Source of the DNA: Deltaproteobacteria bacterium RIFCSPHIGHO2_02_FULL_40_11
GTDB taxonomy: Bacteria > Bdellovibrionota > JACOXK01 > 2-02-FULL-40-11
Reading direction: 5' to 3'
Assembly (NCBI GenBank): GCA_001798105.1
Contig: MGRI01000060.1
Coordinates: forward strand, 24,522 to 40,722
DNA length: 16,201 nucleotides
The position numbers and the translations under genes were made by a program. Within the stretch, counting starts at the first letter, position 1, and every line of letters starts with the position of its first letter. Positions 1 to 7,117 of this stretch are shown in pieces. The notes beneath the pieces were generated by a model. It did not search any database. It saw nothing but the letters and a program-made list of their open reading frames with translations, and had not been told where the DNA came from.

Positions 1-2
1 TT

Positions 3-119
3 TTTATTCAGATAAAACGCGCACATGGGGACCGATCTCTTCGAGATCCGTCCCCAACAGGAACGGTAGTTTTTGGATATTTAGTTTTAGAGAGGGATTA
101 CAAAGATCCTCTTAGTTAA
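3..119 (+). CDS. Possible C-terminal end of an upstream gene (partial)
   Basis: A reading frame enters from the window edge and ends at a TAA at 117-119, whose last bases are part of the tolQ ribosome binding site. The last residues read ...TVVFGYLVLERDYKDPLS. The stop-to-RBS fusion is typical of an operon junction. However, a second frame (from position 2) is also open over nearly the whole stretch, and a strong hairpin sits inside, so the stretch may be non-coding. I do not recognise the peptide. In many genomes ybgC precedes tolQ, but nothing here identifies it. Confidence 0.25.
   Translation, partial: FIQIKRAHGDRSLRDPSPTGTVVFGYLVLERDYKDPLS
26..56 (+). other. Strong hairpin upstream of tolQ
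   Basis: TGGGGAC (26-32) pairs with GTCCCCA (50-56), and GATCTC (34-39) pairs with GAGATC (43-48), closing on a TTC loop. The only defect in the 13-bp stem is one opposed C-C pair (33/49). No T-run follows directly, so it is not a standard intrinsic terminator. It could be a leader structure of the tol transcript, a processing site, or the end of an upstream transcript. Confidence 0.45.
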
Positions 120-129
120 GGAGAGTGAC

Positions 130-828
130 ATGTACATTTTTTTAGCTGCTACTGCGGTGGTGGGTGCCAGATACAATGCTTTGGATTTGGTGATGAACGC
201 AGGGCCCATGGTAAAATTGGTGATGTTGATTTTAATCGTGGCTTCCATTGCCTGTTGGGCCATTATCTTTGCAAAGTATCTTATGTTTCGAGACGTCCGG
301 CGTGAAACGGATACCTTTTTAAGTCAATTCTATGAGGGGATTTCATGGGACGAGCTCTTTAAACGGAAACGGCATTTTCAAAATTCCCCATTGGCGCATG
401 TCTTTCAAGCAGGTTTTACGGAGGTTCAAAAAAGTTATAAGGAACAGGCTACCAAAACCATTGATGAGCAGCATTTTGATAATGTGATTCGTTCCATTCG
501 AAGAGCCATTAACGCAGAAACAGTGCGACTTGAAAAAGCCGTTTATTTTTTAGCAACCACAGGCGCAACAGCTCCCTTTGTGGGGCTATTTGGAACAGTT
601 TGGGGAATTATGAATTCTTTTCAAGGCATTGGCGCAACAGGCGTTGCAAATTTGGCCGTTGTGGCCCCCGGTATTTCCGAAGCACTCATTGCAACAGCCA
701 TTGGCTTGGCCGCAGCCATTCCAGCGGTGGTCGCCTATAACTTTTTTCAGTCCAAACTTCGGGTATTTGTTTCGGAAATGGAAAATTTCGCGTCTGATTT
801 TACGAATATCCTAAAAAGGAATCATTAA
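130..828 (+). CDS. tolQ: TolQ, proton-channel subunit of the Tol system
   Basis: Inner-membrane protein of the MotA/TolQ/ExbB family. With TolR it forms the proton-driven stator that energises TolA for outer-membrane constriction at division. The 232 residues match the usual length (about 230). A first membrane segment lies at about residues 28-48. After a cytoplasmic loop, two more occur at about 138-165 (TGATAPFVGLFGTVWGIM, the family signature) and 180-206 (ISEALIATAIGLAAAIPAVV). The ATG at 130 has AAGGAG at 118-123, which overlaps the stop of a possible upstream gene. ExbB is the main alternative, but a TolB gene in the same operon decides for TolQ. tolR follows after one base, so co-translation is expected. 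Confidence 0.95.
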   Translation: MYIFLAATAVVGARYNALDLVMNAGPMVKLVMLILIVASIACWAIIFAKYLMFRDVRRETDTFLSQFYEGISWDELFKRKRHFQNSPLAHVFQAGFTEVQKSYKEQATKTIDEQHFDNVIRSIRRAINAETVRLEKAVYFLATTGATAPFVGLFGTVWGIMNSFQGIGATGVANLAVVAPGISEALIATAIGLAAAIPAVVAYNFFQSKLRVFVSEMENFASDFTNILKRNH

Positions 829-829
829 A

Positions 830-1240
830 ATGGCATTTCAAAACGGCAACAATCGTTCGGTGATGGGGGACATTAATGTAACGCCCTTGGTCGATGTGAT
901 GCTTGTTTTATTGATTATTTTTATGATTACAACGCCGCTCATGGAACAAGGCATTCCCATCGATCTTCCCCAAACCAAAACCACATCCATTGATCCTTCT
1001 GAAAAACAAATGGTTTTGGTGATTACCAAAAATAAAGATGTTTTTTTAGGGAAAGAAAAACTTCAGTCCAAAGATCTTGAAAAAAAACTGGTAGAGGCGC
1101 TGGGCAATATCAAACGCAGAGAAGTTTTTATTCGTGCAGATCGCAGTGTTGAATACGGTTTTGTTGCAGAAATTATGGCGCGTGTAAAAAGCGCCGGGAT
1201 TACACGGATTGGTTTGGTGACAGAGCCGCTTCAAAGGTAA
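830..1240 (+). CDS. tolR: TolR, stator partner of TolQ
   Basis: ExbD/TolR family, 136 residues, close to the usual length. A short cytoplasmic N-terminus leads into the signature INVTPLVDVMLVLLIIFMIT (about residues 15-34), a single membrane segment carrying the conserved proton-relay aspartate (Asp22 here). The rest is the periplasmic domain that contacts peptidoglycan and TolA. The start lies one base after the tolQ stop, with AAGGA at 816-820 inside the tolQ end as its binding site. The stop at 1238-1240 is three bases before the next gene, whose RBS (AAAGG) lies inside the tolR end. Position and motif make the assignment secure. Confidence 0.95.
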   Translation: MAFQNGNNRSVMGDINVTPLVDVMLVLLIIFMITTPLMEQGIPIDLPQTKTTSIDPSEKQMVLVITKNKDVFLGKEKLQSKDLEKKLVEALGNIKRREVFIRADRSVEYGFVAEIMARVKSAGITRIGLVTEPLQR

Positions 1241-1243
1241 TTC

Positions 1244-2011
1244 ATGAAGCAATATGCCTACTTAAGTCAATTTTCAAATGTGTATTTTCAAAAGGCACTC
1301 ATCGCTTCTGGTATTTTGCACTTTCTGGTTGTAACCCTCACCTTTGTAGCGCCGTATATTCACATTTTAAAAGGAAAGCAGGCGACGCTAAAGTATGCTT
1401 CTACGGTGCGGGTCGATATTATTGATTTACCTGATGAAGTGCTTCACAAATTAGATCAACCTATTCTTTCGACCCAAGATGCCATTCAAAGTTTGCGGAA
1501 AAACATTGAAACAGACTACGAAGATCCTGACGCGCTTCAATTTAAAAGCAAAGCTGCCGTTGAAAAATTAAAATCGCAGGCCCATTCTGCCATTGCCCGA
1601 CTCAAATCGCTTCAAAAGCTGGAAACTGAAAAAATCGCAGTCAAAAAAGAAGTGTTACGAAAAGGAAATGTTCAAACCCCCGGGGCTTCAATTCCTTCTG
1701 CTGCGCCGGAAACTGGAGAACTCTTGGATGCCTATGGCAGTGAAGTTCGAGAAAAAATTAAACTCAGATGGGCGCTTCCATTTTATTTGCGGCAAAAAGA
1801 AGACCTGTCTGGAAAATTGACGATTTATTTGGATTTAGATGGCTATCTCATTCGAAAAGAAATTGTTTCCAGTGGCAATAAAGATTTCGATGATTTTATG
1901 AACCGTGCCTTGGAAGAATCTCTCCCGTTTGTGAAAGTCCCAGAAAATATTCAACGGGATGTAAGATACGATGGCATTGTGATTGATTTTTATGCAAAGG
2001 AGCTGATGTGA
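1244..2011 (+). CDS. tolA: TolA-like protein with TonB/TolA C-terminal domain
   Basis: 255 residues, clearly shorter than enterobacterial TolA (over 400). It has one membrane segment at about residues 18-42 (ALIASGILHFLVVTLTF...), a charged, mainly helical stretch at about 85-140 rich in K, E, A and L, a short proline-containing linker, and a C-terminal domain from about 165. That domain (EVREKIKLRWALPFYLRQ..., then GKLTIYLDLDGYLIRKEIVSSG) has the TonB/TolA-C pattern of one helix, two strands and a final helix-strand. Its place between tolR and tolB implies the TolA role: linking the TolQR motor to TolB in the periplasm. A generic energy-transducing TonB protein is the alternative reading. 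The stop TGA overlaps the tolB ATG. Confidence 0.85.
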   Translation: MKQYAYLSQFSNVYFQKALIASGILHFLVVTLTFVAPYIHILKGKQATLKYASTVRVDIIDLPDEVLHKLDQPILSTQDAIQSLRKNIETDYEDPDALQFKSKAAVEKLKSQAHSAIARLKSLQKLETEKIAVKKEVLRKGNVQTPGASIPSAAPETGELLDAYGSEVREKIKLRWALPFYLRQKEDLSGKLTIYLDLDGYLIRKEIVSSGNKDFDDFMNRALEESLPFVKVPENIQRDVRYDGIVIDFYAKELM

Positions 2012-3336
2012 TGAAAAAAATATGTTTATGGATCATTGTGGGACTGTTTTTTGCCGGGCCTCTTCAAGCCAAGAAAATTTATATTACAATTGACGATGCA
2101 AAATTACGAAAATCACTGGTCACAGTTTTCCCCTTTAAAAGTATTGGAGACACACATGAAGGCTTTAAGCAGGCTTCCATCGTTCAAGACACGGTTTTGT
2201 CCAATTTAGCGTTTACAGGTATTTTCGATTTTATCGATCCCAAAGATAAATCCCCTTTTGAAAGCAAAGGTTATAATCTCGGCGATATTGATTTTAAAGA
2301 ATGGGCAAAATTGGGAACCGAATTTTTAGTGAAAGGGGGCTATAAAACGCTAGACAAAAATTTTCATTTAGATGTGCGTGTGTATGACATTAAAAGTGCA
2401 AAACTGGTTTTTGGAAAAGAATATATTGCCGCAATTCAAGATGCCAAAGTCCTTGCCCATGAATTTTCGGATGACATTATGGAAAACCTAACGGGGCAAA
2501 AGGGTATTTTTCGAACCAAGGTTTTATTTGTGTCAGATAAAACCCGTCACAAAGAATTGTATGTGATGGATTTTGATGGATCGAATATTCAACAACTCAC
2601 CAAACATGAATCGATTCTTTCTGCACCTGCTTGGGCGCCCTTTGGAACGCATGTTACTTATTCCAGATATGCGACGCATAAAAAAAATATTAAAAACTTA
2701 GATCTTTTTATGCTTGAGCTTTCTTCTGGAAAAGAAATTTCACTTTCTACACATACAGGGCTCAATACAGGGGCAAAATGGTCACCAGATGGAACTCAAT
2801 TGGCAGCAACACTTTCTCTTCACGGAAATCCAGAAATTTATTTGATCGATCGCAGAGGAAAAATTCTGCATCGTATCACCCAACATGGGGCCATTGATGT
2901 AGAACCTTGTTTTTCCCCGGATGGTAAGAAACTTGTCTTTTCATCGGGCAGAGCGCCTTACGCCCATCTTTATTTACTAGAAGATTTATCTTCTTCTGAG
3001 GCCACACGCTTAACGTTTGCAGGGAGGTATAATTCTTCTCCGGCATGGTCTCCAGATGGAAACCAAATTGCTTTTTCAGCACAACTTGAAGGGCATTTTG
3101 ATTTATTTTCTGTGCAGCCCAATGGGCGTGGCTTAAGAAGGCTCACCAAGTCTGAGAGAGGCAAAAATAACGAATATCCCAGCTGGTCGCCAGACGGACG
3201 CCATTTGGTGTATACGTCGAATGAATCTGGAACCTATGATTTATACATGATGAATGCAGATGGCAGCGCTGTGCACAAAATTTTATCAAATTATGGCAAT
3301 ATTACCTATCCTGCGTGGTCTCCTTATCTGAAATAG
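2011..3336 (+). CDS. tolB: TolB, periplasmic beta-propeller protein
   Basis: 441 residues, near the usual 430. A signal peptide (MKKICLWIIVGLFFAGPLQA) leads into the TolB N-terminal domain (to about residue 165). A six-bladed propeller of PD40/WD40-like repeats follows, visible as recurring APAWAPFG, GAKWSPDG, EPCFSPDG, SPAWSPDG, YPSWSPDG and YPAWSPY. The ATG at 2011 shares its A with the tolA stop (TGATG), and AAAGGAG at 1996-2002 is 8 bases upstream. A GTG at 2008 is also in frame but spaced less well. In the Tol system TolB docks TolA to Pal. No pal gene follows, which is unusual. Transcription ends towards a convergent gene across a DnaA-box-rich gap. Confidence 0.96.
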   Translation: MKKICLWIIVGLFFAGPLQAKKIYITIDDAKLRKSLVTVFPFKSIGDTHEGFKQASIVQDTVLSNLAFTGIFDFIDPKDKSPFESKGYNLGDIDFKEWAKLGTEFLVKGGYKTLDKNFHLDVRVYDIKSAKLVFGKEYIAAIQDAKVLAHEFSDDIMENLTGQKGIFRTKVLFVSDKTRHKELYVMDFDGSNIQQLTKHESILSAPAWAPFGTHVTYSRYATHKKNIKNLDLFMLELSSGKEISLSTHTGLNTGAKWSPDGTQLAATLSLHGNPEIYLIDRRGKILHRITQHGAIDVEPCFSPDGKKLVFSSGRAPYAHLYLLEDLSSSEATRLTFAGRYNSSPAWSPDGNQIAFSAQLEGHFDLFSVQPNGRGLRRLTKSERGKNNEYPSWSPDGRHLVYTSNESGTYDLYMMNADGSAVHKILSNYGNITYPAWSPYLK

Positions 3337-3566
3337 CTGCCTGTGGATAGCCTGTGGATAAGTCTGTTGATCTCCAACCGCTGATATAAAATTAAGCAGC
3401 CTACTTGAGCTTAAATACTTATGTTTTTTCTAATACTGGTTAAATGTTAATCAAAAAAAAGTTATCCACAGGTCTGTGGATAACTCATGAAAAATGATCT
3501 ATTTTTTCTTGAAAATAGCGATTCAATCAGCGTTTTAGCTGATTGCACAAATTTTCATCTTTTTGA
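3337..3566. other. DnaA-box cluster: candidate replication origin (oriC) or DnaA-binding locus
   Basis: This 230-bp gap between convergent tolB and gshA holds perfect 9-mers of the high-affinity DnaA box TTATCCACA or its complement at 3353-3361, 3462-3470 and 3475-3483, plus a one-mismatch box at 3342-3350 and a weaker one at 3365-3373. The 3461-3484 pair forms an 11-bp inverted repeat around a GT spacer. The region between and after the boxes is AT-rich (3374-3461 and 3485-3566), as a DNA unwinding element would be. Inverted repeats also occur at 3499-3518 and 3524-3545. No dnaA, dnaN or gidA gene is in the window, so origin status is inference. A DnaA-titration or reactivation locus is the alternative. 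Confidence 0.6.
3524..3545. terminator. Hairpin between convergent tolB and gshA, possible terminator
   Basis: CAATCAGC (3524-3531) and GCTGATTG (3538-3545) form an 8-bp stem with a six-base loop, near the 3' ends of both flanking genes. Neither strand has a clean T-run directly after the stem, so this is a weak terminator candidate. It could equally be part of the DnaA-box region. Confidence 0.3.
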
Positions 3567-4805
3567 TTAAATCTTGCGATCAATATCATAACCTATGGCC
3601 AATCCCCCAATTTTTGAAAGGTTTTGGTACAAAAGGCCGAGCTGTCGGTCGACTTTGCTTTTATATTTGAGCTGTGCGCCAGATTTTCCAAAGGTGAGCG
3701 GTTGAAAAAGATGTGTTCTGGATTTTGTCAGATTTTTTTCAGTTTGATCTGTGTAGGCTCGAATATAGCCGCCTAAGATGTCATTTCCAATAAGGTATAC
3801 AACCATCTCGCCTTGCAGATTTTTAAAGATCGGACGGACAGGTAATGTCTCATGGACAATCACATCATTAATGACAGCTTGTGTTTTGGCGGACGTTTTT
3901 TTCTTTTTCTTGGCCAAAAACAGTTTTTTAAGTTCTCTCGGTGAGCGAATGGTTAAGATCCCCATGCCGTAGGTGCCTGTATTATTTTTAATTTGAATTT
4001 GAGGTCTTTCTTCAATTTGATATTTTTGATGCTTATCATAAAGATCAATCAATAATTCTTCTGTTGCGCGTGTAATTTTTTCAACACCACTTTTTTCGTC
4101 AAAATTTACATGTGCTTCCAAATTGTATAAAGATGCAAAAAGCCAGGGATCGAGTTCTGTTTCTCTGCAAAAGTCTGCGATCAATGTATTATACATATGA
4201 TAATGGTCGCTCACTTTACGTTTTGGATTTACCAGCGCACGTCTGTGCGGTGTAATGGGTTGAGCAACATTTAAGAGTTTATGGACCTGTTCAATCGGAA
4301 ATGAATCTGCGACATAAATAAATTCTGGGTCAAAATTTTCGCAAATGAGACGATTGGATTCAATGCGTGTGGATAAAATTTCCAATGTTTTTTTCTTAGA
4401 GGTTTGCGCGCGAAAAGGGGTTGAAATTTGCTCTAATGTGGCCAGCTGTACTTTAAAACCACTTTTTTTCATGAGTCGCACCAGAAGATCGAAGTGATCA
4501 TATACAAAAGGATTCGTATGGGTTGTGGATACTAAAATCAAAACACGTTTTAACTTGCCCAATTCCGAATAGAAACGACTAAAATATTTTTTTATTAAAT
4601 TAGAGGCATTGGAAAGGTCTGTGGTGCTTAAAGTATTGAGTCCTTTTGGGAAAAGATCAAATTCTGTGACAGCAACTTTAAAGCCCGCATCTCGGATGGT
4701 AACAGCAGACATAAATGGAATCGGGACCTTTTTTGCGTGATTTTCAAACCAGGTTGAAAGTGCGTAACTCTTCTTTTTTATTGAGGAAATGACTTCTTTT
4801 TGCAT
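3567..4805 (-). CDS. gshA: Glutamate-cysteine ligase, Acidithiobacillus-type (GshA, PF08886-like)
   Basis: Would catalyse the ATP-dependent joining of glutamate and cysteine, the first step of glutathione synthesis, in the cytosol. Family features I recognise are the N-terminal stretch VTIRDAGFKVAVTEFDLFPK followed by GLNTLS, the central IKNNTGTYGMGILTIRSP (a glycine-rich loop like the family's KADAGTYGMG), and the C-terminal GGLAIGYDIDRK. This is the small family first described in Acidithiobacillus ferrooxidans, unrelated to enterobacterial GshA. I chose the ATG at 4805 (412 aa) because AGAGGT lies 10 bases upstream. The frame also extends to a TTG at 4859, which has no RBS and sits just after a terminator. 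No glutathione synthetase gene is seen. Recognition is from memory of family motifs. Confidence 0.75.
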   Translation of the reverse strand: MQKEVISSIKKKSYALSTWFENHAKKVPIPFMSAVTIRDAGFKVAVTEFDLFPKGLNTLSTTDLSNASNLIKKYFSRFYSELGKLKRVLILVSTTHTNPFVYDHFDLLVRLMKKSGFKVQLATLEQISTPFRAQTSKKKTLEILSTRIESNRLICENFDPEFIYVADSFPIEQVHKLLNVAQPITPHRRALVNPKRKVSDHYHMYNTLIADFCRETELDPWLFASLYNLEAHVNFDEKSGVEKITRATEELLIDLYDKHQKYQIEERPQIQIKNNTGTYGMGILTIRSPRELKKLFLAKKKKKTSAKTQAVINDVIVHETLPVRPIFKNLQGEMVVYLIGNDILGGYIRAYTDQTEKNLTKSRTHLFQPLTFGKSGAQLKYKSKVDRQLGLLYQNLSKIGGLAIGYDIDRKI

Positions 4806-4868
4806 CTTTTCCGTGACCTCTTTTAAGGGGCTATCAAGTGATTGTTTTTTAGGCAGCAAACATAACAG

Positions 4869-4891
4869 AAAAAAAAGGACTTCGCAAGCCC
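4869..4891 (-). terminator. Intrinsic terminator after rarA
   Basis: Read on the minus strand, GGGCTT and AAGTCC form a six-pair stem (one G-T pair) with a GCG loop, followed at once by eight T residues (plus-strand A-run 4869-4876). It begins 7 bases after the rarA stop codon and ends before gshA, so the two same-strand genes are probably separate transcription units or only partly read through. Confidence 0.65.
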
Positions 4892-4898
4892 CCCAAAA

Positions 4899-6167
4899 TT
4901 AGGCTTTGGGAGTTACTTTGGAAGGCGGGGAATAATATTTTTTTCCTTGGAGCTCTTTGGGAAGGTGTGGATGGGTTACCTTTCCCTCTTTTTGGTGATG
5001 GGCATATTGATATCCTGAACCATAGTTTAGATTTTTCATCAGTTGTGTGGGGGCGTTTCGAAGATAAAGGGGGACATCTAAGTTTCCTTTGGTTTGAACG
5101 TCTTTCGTTGCCAAAAGAAGCGCTTCATAAGAAGCATTACTTTTGGGAGCCGTGGCCAGGTAGGTGGCACATTGCGCTAACGGAATTTTAGCTTCGGGGA
5201 GTCCGACAAAGTGGACAGCTTGCATGGTCGCCACTGCCAGTGTCAAGGCATGAGGCTGGGCGTTTCCAATATCTTCCGATGCAAAAATCATCATGCGTCT
5301 TGCAATAAAAAGGGGATCTTCCCCGGCTTCAAGCATGCGGCACATCCAATACAGCGCAGCGTCTGGATCCGAACCCCTTAAACTTTTAATAAAAGCTGAA
5401 ATAATATTATAGTGTTCTTCTGCATTTTTATCGTAATAGAGACTTTTTCTTTGAAGGGCTTCTGAAACCGTTTCTAAGAGAATTTCTGGATGTTTTTCTT
5501 TCAGCGATAATTCATGTGCAATTTCTAAAGTATTCAGTGCACTTCTGGCATCACCATTCACAGAGCCGGCTAAAAAAGAAAGAGCGTCGGGATGAATGCC
5601 AAGTTTATTTTTCCCAAGCCCGCGAAGGGTGTCATTTAGGGCATTTACAATAATTTTTTCTAAGGCGTTGGGATCCAGCTTTTGCAAAACCAAAACCCGT
5701 GTTCGAGATAAAAGAGGAGAAATCACGGCAAACGAAGGGTTTTCTGTGGTGGCGCCCATAAAGATCGTTGTCCCTTTTTCCACATGGGGCAAGAGATAAT
5801 CTTGTTGGGATTTTGTAAAGCGATGGATCTCATCAATAAATAAAACCGTTGTTTTTTGATAGAGCATTTGGCGTTCCTGGGCTTTTTTCATAATTTCGCG
5901 AAGTTCTTTGACGTTTGAAGTAACCGCAGAGGTCGATACAAATTCACTTTCAGTTTCCTGGGCCAAAATGCGCGCCAGTGTGGTTTTCCCAACCCCGGGC
6001 GGACCCCAGAGGATCAAAGAAAACAATTTTTTATTTTGAAGCAATTTTCTTAAAATTTTGCCTTCACCGACCAAATGCGTTTGGCCCACAAATTCTTCAA
6101 TGGTTTTGGGGCGCATTTTTTCAGCCAAAGGCGCACGCAAGTTTTGTTTGTGTGTGAAAAGGTCCAT
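4899..6167 (-). CDS. rarA: RarA/MgsA replication-associated recombination ATPase
   Basis: AAA+ clamp-loader-like ATPase that acts at stalled replication forks (RarA/MgsA/Mgs1/WRNIP1 family). From the ATG at 6167 it has 422 residues, typical for the family. Visible motifs are the N-terminal PLAEKMRPKTIEEFVGQ, Walker A GPPGVGKT (residues 55-62), Walker B LFIDEIHRF with DEIH at 112-115, sensor 1 GATTENPSF (138-146), an SRTR arginine finger (about 154-157) and sensor 2 GDARSALN (205-212). The C-terminal tetramerisation half carries RRMMIFASEDIGNA and YLRNAPT. The frame stays open 59 codons further upstream, but that part overlaps divergent nadK and matches nothing, so I reject it. No Shine-Dalgarno sequence is seen before the ATG. 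Confidence 0.95.
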   Translation of the reverse strand: MDLFTHKQNLRAPLAEKMRPKTIEEFVGQTHLVGEGKILRKLLQNKKLFSLILWGPPGVGKTTLARILAQETESEFVSTSAVTSNVKELREIMKKAQERQMLYQKTTVLFIDEIHRFTKSQQDYLLPHVEKGTTIFMGATTENPSFAVISPLLSRTRVLVLQKLDPNALEKIIVNALNDTLRGLGKNKLGIHPDALSFLAGSVNGDARSALNTLEIAHELSLKEKHPEILLETVSEALQRKSLYYDKNAEEHYNIISAFIKSLRGSDPDAALYWMCRMLEAGEDPLFIARRMMIFASEDIGNAQPHALTLAVATMQAVHFVGLPEAKIPLAQCATYLATAPKSNASYEALLLATKDVQTKGNLDVPLYLRNAPTQLMKNLNYGSGYQYAHHQKEGKVTHPHLPKELQGKKYYSPPSKVTPKA

Positions 6168-6176
6168 GCGAGAATG

Positions 6177-6204
6177 AAAGTACCATGCTGGGATGAAGAT
6201 GCAA
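6177..6204 (-). promoter_or_regulatory. Possible rarA promoter, close to the start codon
   Basis: On the minus strand TTGCAT (6204-6199), a 16-base spacer and TACTTT (6182-6177) resemble a sigma70 promoter. Transcription would start about 3 bases before the rarA ATG, leaving almost no leader. The boxes match the consensus only moderately. Confidence 0.35.
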
Positions 6205-6207
6205 CCG

Positions 6208-6236
6208 TTGTAAATTCTTTGAGGGCATGCTAAATT
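6208..6236 (+). promoter_or_regulatory. Possible nadK promoter, close to the start codon
   Basis: TTGTAA (6208-6213), 17 bases, then TAAATT (6231-6236). The expected transcription start is about 4 bases before the nadK ATG, consistent with the absence of a Shine-Dalgarno sequence there. It lies back to back with the possible rarA promoter in a 79-bp divergent gap. Confidence 0.35.
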
Positions 6237-6246
6237 TTGAAATACC

Positions 6247-7050
6247 ATGCCGTTAAAACTCAAAAAAATTGGCATTCTTTTAAAAGAGGGCCACGCCAAA
6301 GCCGAAACTTTATCCCAGGAGCTTGTGCCGTGGTTAGAATCCAAAGGCTGTGAAATTTTAAAAGAGCAATTTGAAAAAGCAGATTTACTCTTAACCTTAG
6401 GCGGTGATGGAACGCTGATTCGCGGGGTTGGGCTTTTAAAAGGGAAAAAAGTACCAGTCCTTGGGATTCGGTTGGGAGAGCTTGGCTTTTTAACGCAGGT
6501 TTCTCCGGATGAATATCAAGGCGCGATTTTACCTATTTTAGAAAAAGGACCTGAAATTGAAGAAAGAATTAAGGTTCAAGCCACGATTACAAGAAAAGGC
6601 GAAGCGTTTGCAACCATTCATGCGTTAAATGATATTGTGCTTCACACAACAGGCACGGCCAGAATTGCAAATTTTAAAGTTTCTTTAAATGGACATTATT
6701 TTTCAACGGTAAAGGCAGATGGTCTCATTATTGCGACGCCCACGGGATCGACAGCATATTCTTTTGCAGCGGGCGGGCCCATTATTGAACCCGCACATCC
6801 AATGATGGTTTTAACCCCGATTTGTCCACAAACCATGGCGAATCGTCCGTTGGTGATGTCCGATCATTCAAAGATTGATGTTTCTTTAGAAGGAATGAAT
6901 TCCGAAGTGCTTTTGACGGCTGATGGACAAGAAGCCCTTCCGATTCATAAAGAAGACCAGGTGACGGTTCAAAAATCTGGGCAAAAAGCGTATTTTGTAA
7001 AGCTGCCGAATGTACATTATTTCGATGTTTTACGGAAAAAACTCTTTTAG
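6247..7050 (+). CDS. nadK: NAD kinase
   Basis: Phosphorylates NAD to NADP using ATP or polyphosphate in the cytosol. The 267 residues fit the bacterial family. Motifs: GGDGT at residues 52-56 (phosphate-donor site and catalytic aspartate), the stretch ADGLIIATPTGSTAYSFAAG (about 157-176, NAD binding), and TPICPQTMANRPLV (190-203). The usual NE dipeptide before the central domain appears as ND (LNDIVLH, 128-129), a conservative change known in some homologues. The ATG at 6247 lacks a Shine-Dalgarno sequence. A possible promoter ends 10 bases upstream, suggesting a near-leaderless mRNA. The gene ends directly at the promoter of the next operon. Confidence 0.95.
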   Translation: MPLKLKKIGILLKEGHAKAETLSQELVPWLESKGCEILKEQFEKADLLLTLGGDGTLIRGVGLLKGKKVPVLGIRLGELGFLTQVSPDEYQGAILPILEKGPEIEERIKVQATITRKGEAFATIHALNDIVLHTTGTARIANFKVSLNGHYFSTVKADGLIIATPTGSTAYSFAAGGPIIEPAHPMMVLTPICPQTMANRPLVMSDHSKIDVSLEGMNSEVLLTADGQEALPIHKEDQVTVQKSGQKAYFVKLPNVHYFDVLRKKLF

Positions 7051-7065
7051 TTGACACTCTTTTAG
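7041..7065 (+). repeat. 10-bp direct repeat across the nadK end and stp promoter
   Basis: ACTCTTTTAG occurs at 7041-7050 (last codons and stop of nadK) and again at 7056-7065, separated by TTGAC. The second copy starts in the last base of the -35 box of the downstream promoter. It could be a small 15-bp duplication or a paired binding site. Confidence 0.6.
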
Positions 7066-7080
7066 GCATTTCTATATACT
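7051..7080 (+). promoter_or_regulatory. Sigma70-type promoter of the phosphatase-peptidase operon
   Basis: A perfect -35 TTGACA (7051-7056), 18 bases, and TATACT (7075-7080) as -10. It begins on the base after the nadK stop. A start near 7087 gives a leader of about 30 bases containing the RBS AGGGT (7107-7111). Confidence 0.7.
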
Positions 7081-7117
7081 ACTCTAAATTGCATTACATT
7101 ATATATAGGGTAACTTT

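Noticed and set aside
6168..6344. 59-codon N-terminal extension of rarA
   Set aside because: It crosses the divergent nadK start and does not resemble RarA; the family-like N-terminus begins at the ATG at 6167.
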